This document shows positions 17,033-25,510 of a DNA stretch of 64,000 nt, in pieces. Numbering within the stretch: position 1 is the first letter of the stretch; the number at the start of each line of letters is the position of its first letter. Both the position numbers and the translations under genes were made by a program. A model generated the notes under the pieces. The model worked only from the letters and a program-made list of their open reading frames with translations, had not been told where the DNA came from and ran no database searches. The stretch is from Streptomyces longisporoflavus. Lineage in GTDB: Bacteria; Actinomycetota; Actinomycetes; Streptomycetales; Streptomycetaceae. The DNA lies in contig NZ_BMTR01000006.1 of the NCBI RefSeq assembly GCF_014649775.1, positions 397,631 through 461,630 on the forward strand. Direction: 5' to 3'.

Positions 17033-18041
17033 CTTCAAAGCTGACCCCAAGGCCCCCCGGCTCACGCTCACGCGCGCCGTCCGCTGGGACACCGTGGTCG
17101 GCGCTCTCCTTGTCGTGCTGCTCCTGATGTCGTTCTCCTTTGTCGACGGTTTCGGGAACGCCCTCAACCTGTCGTTCCTCATCGGCAATACGCTGCCCAT
17201 CGCGCTGATCGCCCTGCCGATGACCCTTCTCGTCGTCTCCGGAGAGATCGATCTGTCGGTGGCCTCGACGGCGGGGCTCTCCGGAGCGGTGATGGGCGCG
17301 CTGTGGAACGCGGGCATGGCCATCGAGACGATCATTCCGCTGGTGCTCCTTCTCGGAGTCCTCTGCGGTCTGGTCAACGGCCTGCTCGTGACCCGTCTCG
17401 GGCTGCCCTCGCTCGCCGTGACCATCGGGACCATGGCCGCCTACCGGGGCATCGCGCAGATCGTCCTCGGCTCGGACGCCGTCACCGACTTCCCCTCGCA
17501 GTACCTGGACTTCGCGGCCGGACGCATCGGCGACACCTTCCTGCCGTACGCGTTCCTGCCCTTCCTCGCGCTGCTCGCGATCGCCGTCCTCGTCCTGCAC
17601 GCCACGCCCTTCGGGCGCTCGCTCTTCGCCATCGGCGCCAACGAGGAGGCGGCGCGCTTCGCCGGTGTCCGCGTCAAGCGGCACAAGCTCTGGCTGTTCG
17701 TCGCCACCGGGCTCATGGCCGCGCTCACGGGCATCTTCTGGGCCCTGCACTACGCGAGTGCCCGCTACGACAACGCCACCGGGCTCGAACTGTCCGTCGT
17801 CGCCGCCGTCCTGCTCGGCGGCATCGACTTCGACGGCGGCAAGGGAACGCTGGGCGGCGCGATCGCCGGAGTCTTCCTGCTCGGCGCTCTGCAGAACGCG
17901 ATGAGCCTGCTCAACGTCTCCGCCCAGTCGCAGATCGTCGTCACCGGCGTGCTGCTCGTGGTGTCCGTGCTCGGGCCGCGCGTGGCCCGCCAGATCGCCG
18001 TCGCCAGAGCGGGCCGCCGCGCCGCTGCTCCCGCCCGCTGA
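17025..18041 (+). CDS. rhaQ: Rhamnose ABC transporter permease 2
   Basis: A 338-residue permease paralogous to the previous gene. Matching motifs are GEIDLSVASTAGLSGAV and FAIGANEEAARFAGVRV. It overlaps rhaP by 8 nt. Hydrophobic helices run from about residue 22 to 325 and the tail is basic. Two different permeases plus one fused ATPase is the standard arrangement of this transporter class. Confidence 0.9.
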   Translation: MADFKADPKAPRLTLTRAVRWDTVVGALLVVLLLMSFSFVDGFGNALNLSFLIGNTLPIALIALPMTLLVVSGEIDLSVASTAGLSGAVMGALWNAGMAIETIIPLVLLLGVLCGLVNGLLVTRLGLPSLAVTIGTMAAYRGIAQIVLGSDAVTDFPSQYLDFAAGRIGDTFLPYAFLPFLALLAIAVLVLHATPFGRSLFAIGANEEAARFAGVRVKRHKLWLFVATGLMAALTGIFWALHYASARYDNATGLELSVVAAVLLGGIDFDGGKGTLGGAIAGVFLLGALQNAMSLLNVSAQSQIVVTGVLLVVSVLGPRVARQIAVARAGRRAAAPAR

Positions 18042-18079
18042 CTCCTCGTACCGTCGAACACGTCCGAAAGGGACCAACG

Positions 18080-19183
18080 ATGCTCTCTCCCCGCCGATCC
18101 GTCCGCCGTGCCGCCCTCGCCCGCGCCTGTGTGACCCTGGCCGCCGTCACCTCCCTCGCGCTCACCGCCACCGCCTGCGGAGGCACCACCAAGGAGTCCT
18201 CGAAGAACGACGACGCGGGCAAGGCCTCGAACGCCAAGGCCGACCCGAACGCGAAGACCAAGAAGGGCTTGACCGTCGCCTTCCTGCCCAAGCAGGTCAA
18301 CAACCCCTACTTCACCGTCGCCGACAAGGGCGGCGAGAAGGCGCTCGAGGAACTCGGCTCCTCGTACAAGGAGACAGGCCCCAACAGCGCCACCGACACC
18401 AGCGGGCAGGTCTCCTACGTCAACACCCTCACCCAGCAGCAGGTCGACGCCATGGCGGTCTCCGCGCAGGACCCCGGCGCCCTGTGCACCGCCCTCAAGC
18501 AGGCCATGAAGAACGACATCAAGGTCGTCACCTACGACTCGGACACCAACCCCGGATGCCGTGACGTCTTCGTCTCGCAGTCCAGCGCCGAGGCGCTCGG
18601 CCGCACCCAGGTGGAACTGCTGGGCAAACAGCTCGACTACACGGGCGAGATCGCGATCCTCTCCGCCGCCCAGACCGCGACGAACCAGAACACCTGGATC
18701 GGCTACATGAAGAAGGAGCTGAAGAAGCCCAAGTACAAGAACATGAAGCTGGTCAAGACCGCCTACGGCAACGACGACGCCCAGCAGTCCTTCCAGCAGA
18801 CCCAGGGCCTGCTCCAGGAGCACCCGAAACTGGCCGGGATCATCTCCCCGACGACCGTCGGCATCAAGGCCGCCGCCCAGTACCTTTCGGGATCGAAGTA
18901 CAAGGGCAAGGTGAAGCTCACCGGCCTCGGCACGCCCAACGACATGCGCCAGTACGTGAAGAACGGCACCGTCGAGGGCTTCGAGCTGTGGGACCCGGCC
19001 AAGCTCGGCGCGCTCGCCGCGCACACCGCCGTGGCCCTGAAGTCCGGGCAGATCACCGGCAAGGAGGGCGAGAAGTTCGAGGCGGGCGACCTCGGCAGCT
19101 TCACCATCGGCGCCAAGGGAGTCGTCGATCTCGGCGAACCGACCGTTTTCGACAAGAAGAACATCGACCAGTACAAATTCTGA
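18080..19183 (+). CDS. rhaS: Rhamnose ABC transporter substrate-binding lipoprotein
   Basis: A 367-residue periplasmic-binding-protein type 1 lipoprotein (Peripla_BP_4). The signal has RRSVRR, a hydrophobic core and ATACGG with the acylated cysteine near residue 33. The mature part begins with the lysine-rich linker then LTVAFLPKQVNNPYFTVADKGGEKALEELG, typical of RhaS. AAAGGGACC upstream of the ATG at 18080 supports the start; the longer open frame overlaps rhaQ in another phase. It supplies the sugar to the importer encoded just upstream. Confidence 0.92.
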   Translation: MLSPRRSVRRAALARACVTLAAVTSLALTATACGGTTKESSKNDDAGKASNAKADPNAKTKKGLTVAFLPKQVNNPYFTVADKGGEKALEELGSSYKETGPNSATDTSGQVSYVNTLTQQQVDAMAVSAQDPGALCTALKQAMKNDIKVVTYDSDTNPGCRDVFVSQSSAEALGRTQVELLGKQLDYTGEIAILSAAQTATNQNTWIGYMKKELKKPKYKNMKLVKTAYGNDDAQQSFQQTQGLLQEHPKLAGIISPTTVGIKAAAQYLSGSKYKGKVKLTGLGTPNDMRQYVKNGTVEGFELWDPAKLGALAAHTAVALKSGQITGKEGEKFEAGDLGSFTIGAKGVVDLGEPTVFDKKNIDQYKF

Positions 19184-19240
19184 GGGGATCGCGTGCGGCG
19201 GTGCACGAGGCACCGCACGAGCAGAGGAACAAGGGGACGC

Positions 19241-20257
19241 ATGGTCGGCATCAAAGACGTGGCCAAGCACGCCGGCGTGTCGGTGGGCACGGTGTCGAAT
19301 GTGATCAACCGCCCGGACGTGGTCTCCGAGGAGACCCGCCACCGGGTGCGGTCCGTGATCGAGCGGCTCGGCTACGTCCGCAGCGAGTCCGCACGCCAGC
19401 TGCGCGCGGGCCAGAGCCGCATCATGGCGCTGCTCGTGCTCGACATGGGCAACCCCTTCTTCGTGGACGTCGCGCGCGGTGCCGAGCGGGCCGCGCGCGA
19501 CGCGGGGCTGCGCGTCATGATGTGCAACAGCGGACAAAGTGCCTCCGAGGAGGCCGAGTATCTGGCGCTCTTCGCCGAGCAGCGGGTACGAGGCGTGCTG
19601 CTGACCCCGGCCGACGCGACGGGACGCAACATCGAGGCCTTCCGCAGGCACGCCATCCCCTTCGTCCTGGTCGACCGGGTCGCCGAGGGCGCCACCGAGT
19701 GCTCCGTCTCCGTGGACGACGTCCTGGGCGGTGCGCTCGCGGTGCGCCATCTCGTCGACACGGGGCACCGCAGCATCGCGTACGTGAGCGGCCCGCCCGG
19801 ACTCAACCAGGTCAAGGACCGCAGGCAGGGAGCGCTGCAAGCCCTCGCCGAGGCCGGGCTGCCGGCGTCGGCGCTGCGGGAGCTGCCCACCGAACGCCTC
19901 GACGTGGCCGCGGGCCGCGACGCGGGCGCCCGCGTCCTCGGTCTCGCCGAGCGGCCCACGGCCGTCTTCTGCGCCAACGACCTGCTCGCACTCGGGGTGC
20001 TCCAGGCGATGTACGCGGCCGGGGTCAGCGTGCCCGAGGACATCGCCATCGTCGGCTACGACGACATCGAGTTCGCCGCCGCGGCCGTCGTCCCGCTCAC
20101 CTCGGTGCGCCAGCCCGCCATCAAGATGGGCGCCATGGCCGCGGAACTGCTCCTGGAGGAGACCGAGTCGGACGCCGACCCGGAAGAGCACGGCCATCGG
20201 CGCGTGGTGCTCCAGCCGGAACTCGTGGTGCGGCGCTCCAGCCTGGTGCCCCGCTGA
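19241..20257 (+). CDS. LacI-family transcriptional regulator of rhamnose genes
   Basis: A 338-residue regulator with an N-terminal LacI helix-turn-helix (VGIKDVAKHAGVSVGTVSNVINRPDVVSEE, residues 2-31) and a sugar-binding core with family motif IAIVGYDDIEFAAAAVVPLTSVRQP. The ATG at 19241 is preceded by AAGGGG; upstream in-frame codons lack a site. It lies 57 bp after the binding-protein gene and probably ends that operon. It is the obvious candidate to bind the two TGAA-N4-TTCA dyads at 14215 and 14394, with L-rhamnose or a catabolite as inducer. Confidence 0.9.
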   Translation: MVGIKDVAKHAGVSVGTVSNVINRPDVVSEETRHRVRSVIERLGYVRSESARQLRAGQSRIMALLVLDMGNPFFVDVARGAERAARDAGLRVMMCNSGQSASEEAEYLALFAEQRVRGVLLTPADATGRNIEAFRRHAIPFVLVDRVAEGATECSVSVDDVLGGALAVRHLVDTGHRSIAYVSGPPGLNQVKDRRQGALQALAEAGLPASALRELPTERLDVAAGRDAGARVLGLAERPTAVFCANDLLALGVLQAMYAAGVSVPEDIAIVGYDDIEFAAAAVVPLTSVRQPAIKMGAMAAELLLEETESDADPEEHGHRRVVLQPELVVRRSSLVPR

Positions 20258-20324
20258 CGGCCCCCGGGGCAGGTGTGCTGAACTGGGGCGAAGCGTCCCG
20301 TTCCGTATGCACCCAGGAGCCCTC

Positions 20325-21635
20325 TTGACCGCCACCGCCTCCTACCGCCAGCCCGGTGTGGTCCTCACCGACCACCGCTTCTCCGTGCCCCTCGTCCACG
20401 ACGACCCGGCGGGGGAGCGGATCGAGGTGTTCGCCCGGGAGGCCGTGGCGAGCGCGCACGCGGACGGCGCGGGCCTGCCGTGGTTGGTGTATCTGCAGGG
20501 CGGCCCGGGATGCGGGGCCAACCGCTTCGTGGGCAAGGAGGCGTGGCTGGGCAGGGCCCTTCAGGACTACCGGGTGCTGCTCCTCGACCAGCGCGGAACG
20601 GGCAGCTCCACTCCGGCCACGCGCCAGACACTGCCCCTGCGCGGCGGCCCCCGGGAGCAGGCCGACTACCTCACGCACTTCCGCGCCGACTCCATCGTCC
20701 GCGACTGCGAGCTGATCCGGCGCGAGCTGACCGGCGGCGCCCCCTGGACCGTACTGGGCCAGAGCTTCGGCGGCTTCTGCGCCACCCACTACCTGTCGGC
20801 GGCCCCCGAGGGCCTGCACACCGCCGTCATCACCGGCGGCCTGCCCACGCTCGACGGCCACGCCGACGACGTCTACCGCGCCGCCTACCCGCGCATGCAG
20901 CGCAAGAGCGCCGCCCACTACGCCCGCTACCCGCAGGACGTCGAGCGCGCCCGCCGCATCGCCGCCCACCTCGCCGAGCACGAGCCGGTCCTGAACGGCG
21001 GCTACCGCCTCACCGTCGAGGCGTTCCAGTCCCTCGGCATGCTCCTCGGCACGAAGGACGGCAGCCACCGCCTGCACTACCTCCTGGAGGACGCCTTCGT
21101 GCGGACCCCGGCCGGGTTCGAGCTGTCCGACGCGTTCCAGGAACACGTGCAGGCCGAACTGTCGCTCAGGGACCGCCCCCTCTTCGCGCTCATGCACGAG
21201 TCGATCTACGGCCAGGGCGAGCGCCCCACCGACTGGTCGGCGGAGCGCGTGCGCGGCGAGTTCCCGCAGTTCGACCCCGGCAAGGCGCTCGCCGGGGACG
21301 CCCCGCTGCTCTTCACCGGGGAGGCCGTCCAGCGCTGGCAGTTCGACTGCGACCCCGCCCTGCGGCCCTTGCGCGAGACCGCCGACCTCCTCGCCGCACG
21401 CACCGACTGGGCGCCCTTGTACGACACGGCACGCCTCGCCGCGAACGAGGTGCCGGCCGCCGCCGCGATCTACCACGACGACATGTACGTGGACACCGAC
21501 CACTCCCTGCGCACCGCTCGCGCCATCCGCGGCCTGCGGACCTGGGTAACCGACGAGTACGAGCACGACGGCCTGCGGATGGGCGCGCCGCGCGTCCTCG
21601 ACCGGCTTCTCGCGCTCACGCGGGGCGAGGCCTGA
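20325..21635 (+). CDS. Alpha/beta hydrolase, proline iminopeptidase (S33) family
   Basis: A 436-residue alpha/beta hydrolase resembling prolyl aminopeptidases of peptidase family S33. LQGGPGCGANRF supplies the oxyanion-hole HGGPG-like loop, LLLDQRGTGSS follows, and GQSFGGF near residues 145-151 contains the nucleophile serine. The C-terminal HSLRTARAIRG stretch holds the likely catalytic histidine. TTG at 20325 has AGGAG five bases upstream and is my choice; an ATG at 20307 is in frame but has no such site. Aminopeptidase on N-terminal proline is the family expectation, not shown here. Confidence 0.88.
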   Translation: MTATASYRQPGVVLTDHRFSVPLVHDDPAGERIEVFAREAVASAHADGAGLPWLVYLQGGPGCGANRFVGKEAWLGRALQDYRVLLLDQRGTGSSTPATRQTLPLRGGPREQADYLTHFRADSIVRDCELIRRELTGGAPWTVLGQSFGGFCATHYLSAAPEGLHTAVITGGLPTLDGHADDVYRAAYPRMQRKSAAHYARYPQDVERARRIAAHLAEHEPVLNGGYRLTVEAFQSLGMLLGTKDGSHRLHYLLEDAFVRTPAGFELSDAFQEHVQAELSLRDRPLFALMHESIYGQGERPTDWSAERVRGEFPQFDPGKALAGDAPLLFTGEAVQRWQFDCDPALRPLRETADLLAARTDWAPLYDTARLAANEVPAAAAIYHDDMYVDTDHSLRTARAIRGLRTWVTDEYEHDGLRMGAPRVLDRLLALTRGEA

Positions 21636-21686
21636 GACGTCGGCAGGGGTGAGGTCCGGGCCCTCCGCGGCCGGGCCCCGCGCCGC

Positions 21687-21692
21687 TAGGCT
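21687..21692 (+). promoter_or_regulatory. -10 box TAGGCT of a probable leaderless gene
   Basis: TAGGCT ends 6 bp before the ATG at 21699, which places the transcription start at or next to the start codon. The same spacing occurs before 36233. No good -35 is visible. Confidence 0.5.
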
Positions 21693-21698
21693 GCGGGC

Positions 21699-22451
21699 AT
21701 GACAGAGCCGTTGCATGCGAACGACCAGCTCACCCCCATGCCCGAGGACTGGCAGCGCGCCCTTGCCGTCGTGGCCCACCCCGACGACCTGGAGTACGGC
21801 TGCTCGGCGGCGATCGCCGGCTGGACGGACGGCGGACGCGAGGTCTCCTACCTCCTTGCCAGCCGAGGGGAGGCGGGCATCGACACTCTCGATCCGGCCA
21901 CGTGCGGGCCGCTGCGCGAGCGCGAGCAGCGGGCCGGCGCGGCGGTCGTCGGCGTGTCGGCCGTGGAGTTCCTCGACCACAAGGACGGCGTGATCGAGTA
22001 CGGGACACCGCTGCGCCGCGACATCGCCGCCGCGATCCGCAGGCACCGGCCCGAGCTCGTGATCACGCTCAACTACCGCGACACCTGGGGCGGCGTCGCC
22101 TGGAACACCCCGGACCACGTCGCCGTCGGGCGCGCCACCCTGGACGCCGTGGCGGACGCGGGCAACCGCTGGATCTTCCCCGAGCTGATCGAGGAGGACG
22201 CGCTCGAACCCTGGAACGGCGTGCGCTGGGTGGCCGTGGCCGGTTCCTCCTCGCCCACGCACGCGGCGGACGCGACGGCGGGCCTGGAGCGCTCGGTGCG
22301 CTCGCTCCTGGAACACCGCACCTACATCGAGGGGTTGACGCGAGAGGACCCCGAGAAGTACTGCCGCGAGTTCCTCACCGGCAACGCACAGCAGGTGGCA
22401 CCGCGCTTCGGCGGGAAGCCCGCGGTGGCCTTCGAGGTCTTCAGTCGCTGA
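21699..22451 (+). CDS. PIG-L family deacetylase (LmbE/MshB-like)
   Basis: A 250-residue PIG-L family zinc hydrolase. AHPDDLEYG at residues 26-34 carries the first metal ligands (H, D, D), SRGEAGIDT and REREQRAGAAVVGV match the N-acetylglucosamine or mycothiol-conjugate amidase group, and the NTPDHVAVGR histidine is a further ligand. Actinobacterial members act on mycothiol or its precursors; the true substrate is unknown. A TAGGCT -10 six bases before the ATG suggests leaderless expression. Confidence 0.9.
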   Translation: MTEPLHANDQLTPMPEDWQRALAVVAHPDDLEYGCSAAIAGWTDGGREVSYLLASRGEAGIDTLDPATCGPLREREQRAGAAVVGVSAVEFLDHKDGVIEYGTPLRRDIAAAIRRHRPELVITLNYRDTWGGVAWNTPDHVAVGRATLDAVADAGNRWIFPELIEEDALEPWNGVRWVAVAGSSSPTHAADATAGLERSVRSLLEHRTYIEGLTREDPEKYCREFLTGNAQQVAPRFGGKPAVAFEVFSR

Positions 22452-22466
22452 GCCGCCGCCAGTACG

Positions 22467-22500
22467 CTGACGGTGCGTCAGATTCCTGACGTACCGTCAG
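22467..22500. promoter_or_regulatory. Inverted repeat operator (TGACG...CGTCA type)
   Basis: CTGACGGTGCGTCAG (22467-22481) and CTGACGTACCGTCAG (22486-22500) are reverse complements with one mismatch, 4 bp apart, and each is itself partly palindromic. This is the form of TetR-family operators found before fatty-acid genes. It lies 25 bp before the enoyl-CoA hydratase ATG. Confidence 0.75.
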
Positions 22501-22524
22501 AAAGCAGGCTGGAGCTGATGCCGC

Positions 22525-23361
22525 ATGATCGACACCATCGGCACGGACATCCCGGAGGGCGAGGAGCGGCTGCGCCTGGACATCGAGGACGGTCTGGGCA
22601 TCCTCACCCTGTGCCATCCGCGCAAGCTCAACGCGTGGAGCTGGGAGGCCACGCGCCAGCTCGGCATCTTCGCCGACCGGGTCCGCTTCGACGACTCGAT
22701 CAGGGCGGTGCTGCTGCGGGCCGAGGGGCGGGCCTTCTGCGCCGGGATCGACATCACCGCGCACGTCGGCGACGCGATCGGCGGCCGGTCGGGATCCGAA
22801 CGCGCCCGCAACTACTACGAGGCCCTGCGCTGGGTCCACGAACGTTTCCGCGTCTTCGCGGGCCTTCCGCAGCCGATCGTCGCCGCCGTGCAGGGGTACT
22901 GCCTCGGCTTCGGCTTCGAGCTGGCGCTGATGGCGGACGTGCGGATCGCGTCGGACGACGCGGTGTTCGCGCTGCCCGAGGCGCAGATCGGTGTCGCGGT
23001 GGACGCGGGCGGCGATCTGCGCATCGCGCGTGAGGCGGGCGCGGGCTGGGCGAAGCTGCTCTCGCTCACCGGCCGCCGGATCGACGCCGCCACGGCCGAG
23101 CGGCTGCGCCTCGTCCAGATCGTCACACCGGTCGACGAACTGGCCAAGACGGCGCGCGACGTCGCCGCGGAGATCGCGGCGAACGGCCCGCTGGCCGTGC
23201 AGGGCATCAAGCGGGGCATCGACACATACGCGGACGCGGGGATGGCAGCCGCCCTCGACCAGGTCGCGATGAACGCGGCCATCACGCTGACGTCGGAGGA
23301 CTCCCGCGCCGGGTACGCGGCGAAGGGGGAGCGGCGGACGGCGAAGTTCGAGGGCAAGTAG
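22525..23361 (+). CDS. Enoyl-CoA hydratase/isomerase family protein
   Basis: A 278-residue crotonase-fold enzyme. FCAGIDITAHVGDA and QGYCLGFGFELALMADVRIAS form the CoA-binding and oxyanion-hole regions; LPEAQIGVAVDAGGD replaces the usual catalytic glutamates, so the exact reaction (hydratase, isomerase or dienoyl isomerase) is not certain, and delta3,5-dienoyl-CoA isomerase is possible because of the aspartate in VAVDAGG. Its upstream double dyad suggests control by a TetR repressor encoded elsewhere. It is convergent with the SDR gene. Confidence 0.9.
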   Translation: MIDTIGTDIPEGEERLRLDIEDGLGILTLCHPRKLNAWSWEATRQLGIFADRVRFDDSIRAVLLRAEGRAFCAGIDITAHVGDAIGGRSGSERARNYYEALRWVHERFRVFAGLPQPIVAAVQGYCLGFGFELALMADVRIASDDAVFALPEAQIGVAVDAGGDLRIAREAGAGWAKLLSLTGRRIDAATAERLRLVQIVTPVDELAKTARDVAAEIAANGPLAVQGIKRGIDTYADAGMAAALDQVAMNAAITLTSEDSRAGYAAKGERRTAKFEGK

Positions 23362-23483
23362 TCTCCGGCGCTGCGTCGGAGCAGGTCACGTCCCTCGGCC
23401 GGAGGGGTCCGCCACAGCCCGTGTCGCCGTCACGGGAAAGCAGGGCAGGGCGGGCCCCTGGACGCGGACGGCAGGGTGCCTTG

Positions 23484-24431
23484 CTACTCCCCGAAAGGCC
23501 CCCGCCCCAGCTGCTCCCGCACCGTCACCACTTCCGGGCTCACCAAGCCCCGTCGCTGCCAGTTCGCGCCGTCGACGACCAGGGTGTGGCCGGTGATGAA
23601 GCGGGCGTAGGGCGAGGCGAGGAACGTCGCGGCCCAGCCCAGTTCGCGTGGGGCGCCGACGCGCAGAGCGGGTTGGCGGGCGTCGAGCTCCCGGTGGGGG
23701 CCGTCCGGTTCGTGTTCCCTGGCGGGCGCCGCCCGGTCGAGGTTGCCGCGGATGTCGGCGGTCATGTCCTCGTGCGGCATCAGGCCCGGCACCAGGCCGT
23801 TGACCTGGATTCCGTACGGGGCCCACTCCACCGCCAGGCTCTCGACGAGGCTCTGTACGCCCGCCTTGGCAGCGGCGCTGTGCGCGAAGCCGGGGCCGCC
23901 CGTCCACGCGTACGACGCACCGATGTTGATGACGGAGCCGGGGGAGCCCGCCGCGAGATGGCGGCGGGCGAACTCGCGTGTCATCAGGAACGTCCCGGTC
24001 AGCGTGATGTCCACGACCGAGCGCCACGCGTTCGGTGACATGTCCTCCGCGGGCACGGGGAAGTTGGCCGCCGCGTTGTTGACCAGGACGCCCGGCAGAC
24101 CGTACGCCTGCCGGGCCGCGTCGAACACCTCGGCGACGCGCTCCGGGTCCCGGATGTCGCACGGTACGGCCGTCACCCGCCCGCCGAGGCCCGCGAGTTC
24201 GTCCCGCGCCGCCCTCAGCCGGTCCTCCTTGCGGCCGGCGATCACCAGATCAGCGCCGAGCCGCGCGAACTCCGCGGCGATCGCCTTGCCGAGGCCGGTC
24301 CCGCCGCCGGTCACGAGCACGACCGCTCCGTCGTACGTGCCCTCCGGCAAGGCGCTCGTGCCGAGCGGGGCGGGAGCCGGAAGCCCCGGCAGAACCCTTT
24401 CGTGCGCATCGTCCGTCACGTCATCCGTCAT
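23484..24431 (-). CDS. SDR oxidoreductase, 2,4-dienoyl-CoA reductase-like
   Basis: A 315-residue short-chain dehydrogenase. TGGGTGLG at residues 41-48 binds NAD(P), NNAA is present, and the active-site segment reads SYAWTGGPGFAHSAAAKAG. The usual YxxxK tyrosine is replaced by serine four residues before the lysine, as in 2,4-dienoyl-CoA reductases and peroxisomal enoyl-CoA reductases, which supports a role in unsaturated fatty-acid breakdown next to the enoyl-CoA hydratase. A polar insertion near residues 230-260 (AREHEPDGPHRELDARQP) is unusual. Start is the ATG of MTDDVTDD. Confidence 0.88.
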   Translation of the reverse strand: MTDDVTDDAHERVLPGLPAPAPLGTSALPEGTYDGAVVLVTGGGTGLGKAIAAEFARLGADLVIAGRKEDRLRAARDELAGLGGRVTAVPCDIRDPERVAEVFDAARQAYGLPGVLVNNAAANFPVPAEDMSPNAWRSVVDITLTGTFLMTREFARRHLAAGSPGSVINIGASYAWTGGPGFAHSAAAKAGVQSLVESLAVEWAPYGIQVNGLVPGLMPHEDMTADIRGNLDRAAPAREHEPDGPHRELDARQPALRVGAPRELGWAATFLASPYARFITGHTLVVDGANWQRRGLVSPEVVTVREQLGRGPFGE

Positions 24432-24482
24432 GGCCGCATCGATATCGCGGAACGCCTCAAAGCTCCATGCTCGTACGGGACT

Positions 24483-25433
24483 TCAAGCCCTGCGCGACTT
24501 CACGCCCGCGTCGATGTCCGCGAGGACGAGCTCGTTGTTGATCGTGAGTCCGGCCTGGTACCCCGCGGCGGCGGCATTGATCACCTGCACCTTGGGGCCC
24601 GTCGCGTTGCCCACGGCCCACACGCCGGGAACGCTCGTGCGCCCGTCCGCGTCCACGGCCGGGTAGGGCCCGAAGGGCGTGTCCCGGGTGTCCGCGCCGA
24701 GCTGTTCAAGGAGTTCGTCGCGGGGACGCGTCCCGGCCCCCACGAACAGGACCGAGCGCGGGACCACCCGGCCGTCCGCGAGCCGCACTCCAGCAAGCCG
24801 GTCGTCCTCCACGACCAGCCCGCTCACCGCGCCTTCCACCACCGTGACCCCGGCGACGTCCAGCTTCTCCCGGTCGTCGGCGGACAACTCCGGCCCGGTG
24901 TGCAGGAACAGTGTCACGTCCTTGGACCACTGCGTGATCAGCAGTGCCTGATGGATGCCGGAGACCGGCGACGCGAGCACGCCGAAGGCCTGGTCCCGCA
25001 CCTCGTAGCCGTGGCAGTACGGGCAGTGCAGTACGTCGCGGCCCCAGCGCTCGGCGAGGCCCGGCACGTCGGGAAGGTCGTCGACCAGGCCCGTGGCCAC
25101 GACGACGCGGCGCGCGTGCACGCCGCGGCCGTTGCCGAGGCCGACCTCGAACTCCCCGGCACCGTCCGGCCGTACGGCCGTCACGCGGTCGTCGGCGATC
25201 TCGACCCCGTACTCCCGCACCTCCCGCCGCCCCTCGGCCAGGAACTCGGCGGGCGGCATCCCGTCCCGGGACAGATAGCCCTGCATGTGCGCGGCGGGCG
25301 CGTTGCGCGGCTCGCCCGCGTCCACGATCAGGACGCGGCGGCGCGACCGGCCCAGGACGAGCCCCGCGCTGAGCCCCGCCGCACCACCGCCGACAACGAC
25401 CACGTCGTACGCGCTGCTGTTGTTGCTGTTCAT
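24483..25433 (-). CDS. Thioredoxin reductase-like NAD(P)/FAD oxidoreductase
   Basis: A 316-residue class II pyridine nucleotide-disulfide oxidoreductase. VVVGGGAAGLSAGLVLGRSRRRVLIVD is the FAD site, HCPYCHGYEV near residues 138-147 holds the redox CxxC, and GVWAVGNATG is the second FAD motif. The ATG at 25433 follows GGAGG at 8 bp; a GTG at 25448 would include that site. No thioredoxin gene adjoins it, so its disulfide partner is unknown; holomycin/gliotoxin-type oxidases share this architecture. It diverges from the XRE-cupin gene, likely its regulator. Confidence 0.9.
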   Translation of the reverse strand: MNSNNSSAYDVVVVGGGAAGLSAGLVLGRSRRRVLIVDAGEPRNAPAAHMQGYLSRDGMPPAEFLAEGRREVREYGVEIADDRVTAVRPDGAGEFEVGLGNGRGVHARRVVVATGLVDDLPDVPGLAERWGRDVLHCPYCHGYEVRDQAFGVLASPVSGIHQALLITQWSKDVTLFLHTGPELSADDREKLDVAGVTVVEGAVSGLVVEDDRLAGVRLADGRVVPRSVLFVGAGTRPRDELLEQLGADTRDTPFGPYPAVDADGRTSVPGVWAVGNATGPKVQVINAAAAGYQAGLTINNELVLADIDAGVKSRRA

Positions 25434-25475
25434 CGTGACCACCTCCACGCAGACCGTCGCATCGAGTGTGAGGGA

Positions 25476-25504
25476 TTGACAATCAAGTTTGCCGATACTG
25501 CAAT
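25476..25504 (+). promoter_or_regulatory. Promoter of XRE-cupin regulator, leaderless
   Basis: TTGACA (25476-25481), 17 bp, then TGCAAT (25499-25504) ends 6 bp before the ATG at 25511. The stretch is AT-rich compared with its surroundings and also contains TTG...CAA half-sites that may bind the regulator. Confidence 0.55.
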
Positions 25505-25510
25505 AAAGGC

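Noticed and set aside
15239..17434. Minus-strand 731-codon ORF over the rhamnose importer
   Set aside because: Antisense; Asp/Gly/His-rich composition and no domain.
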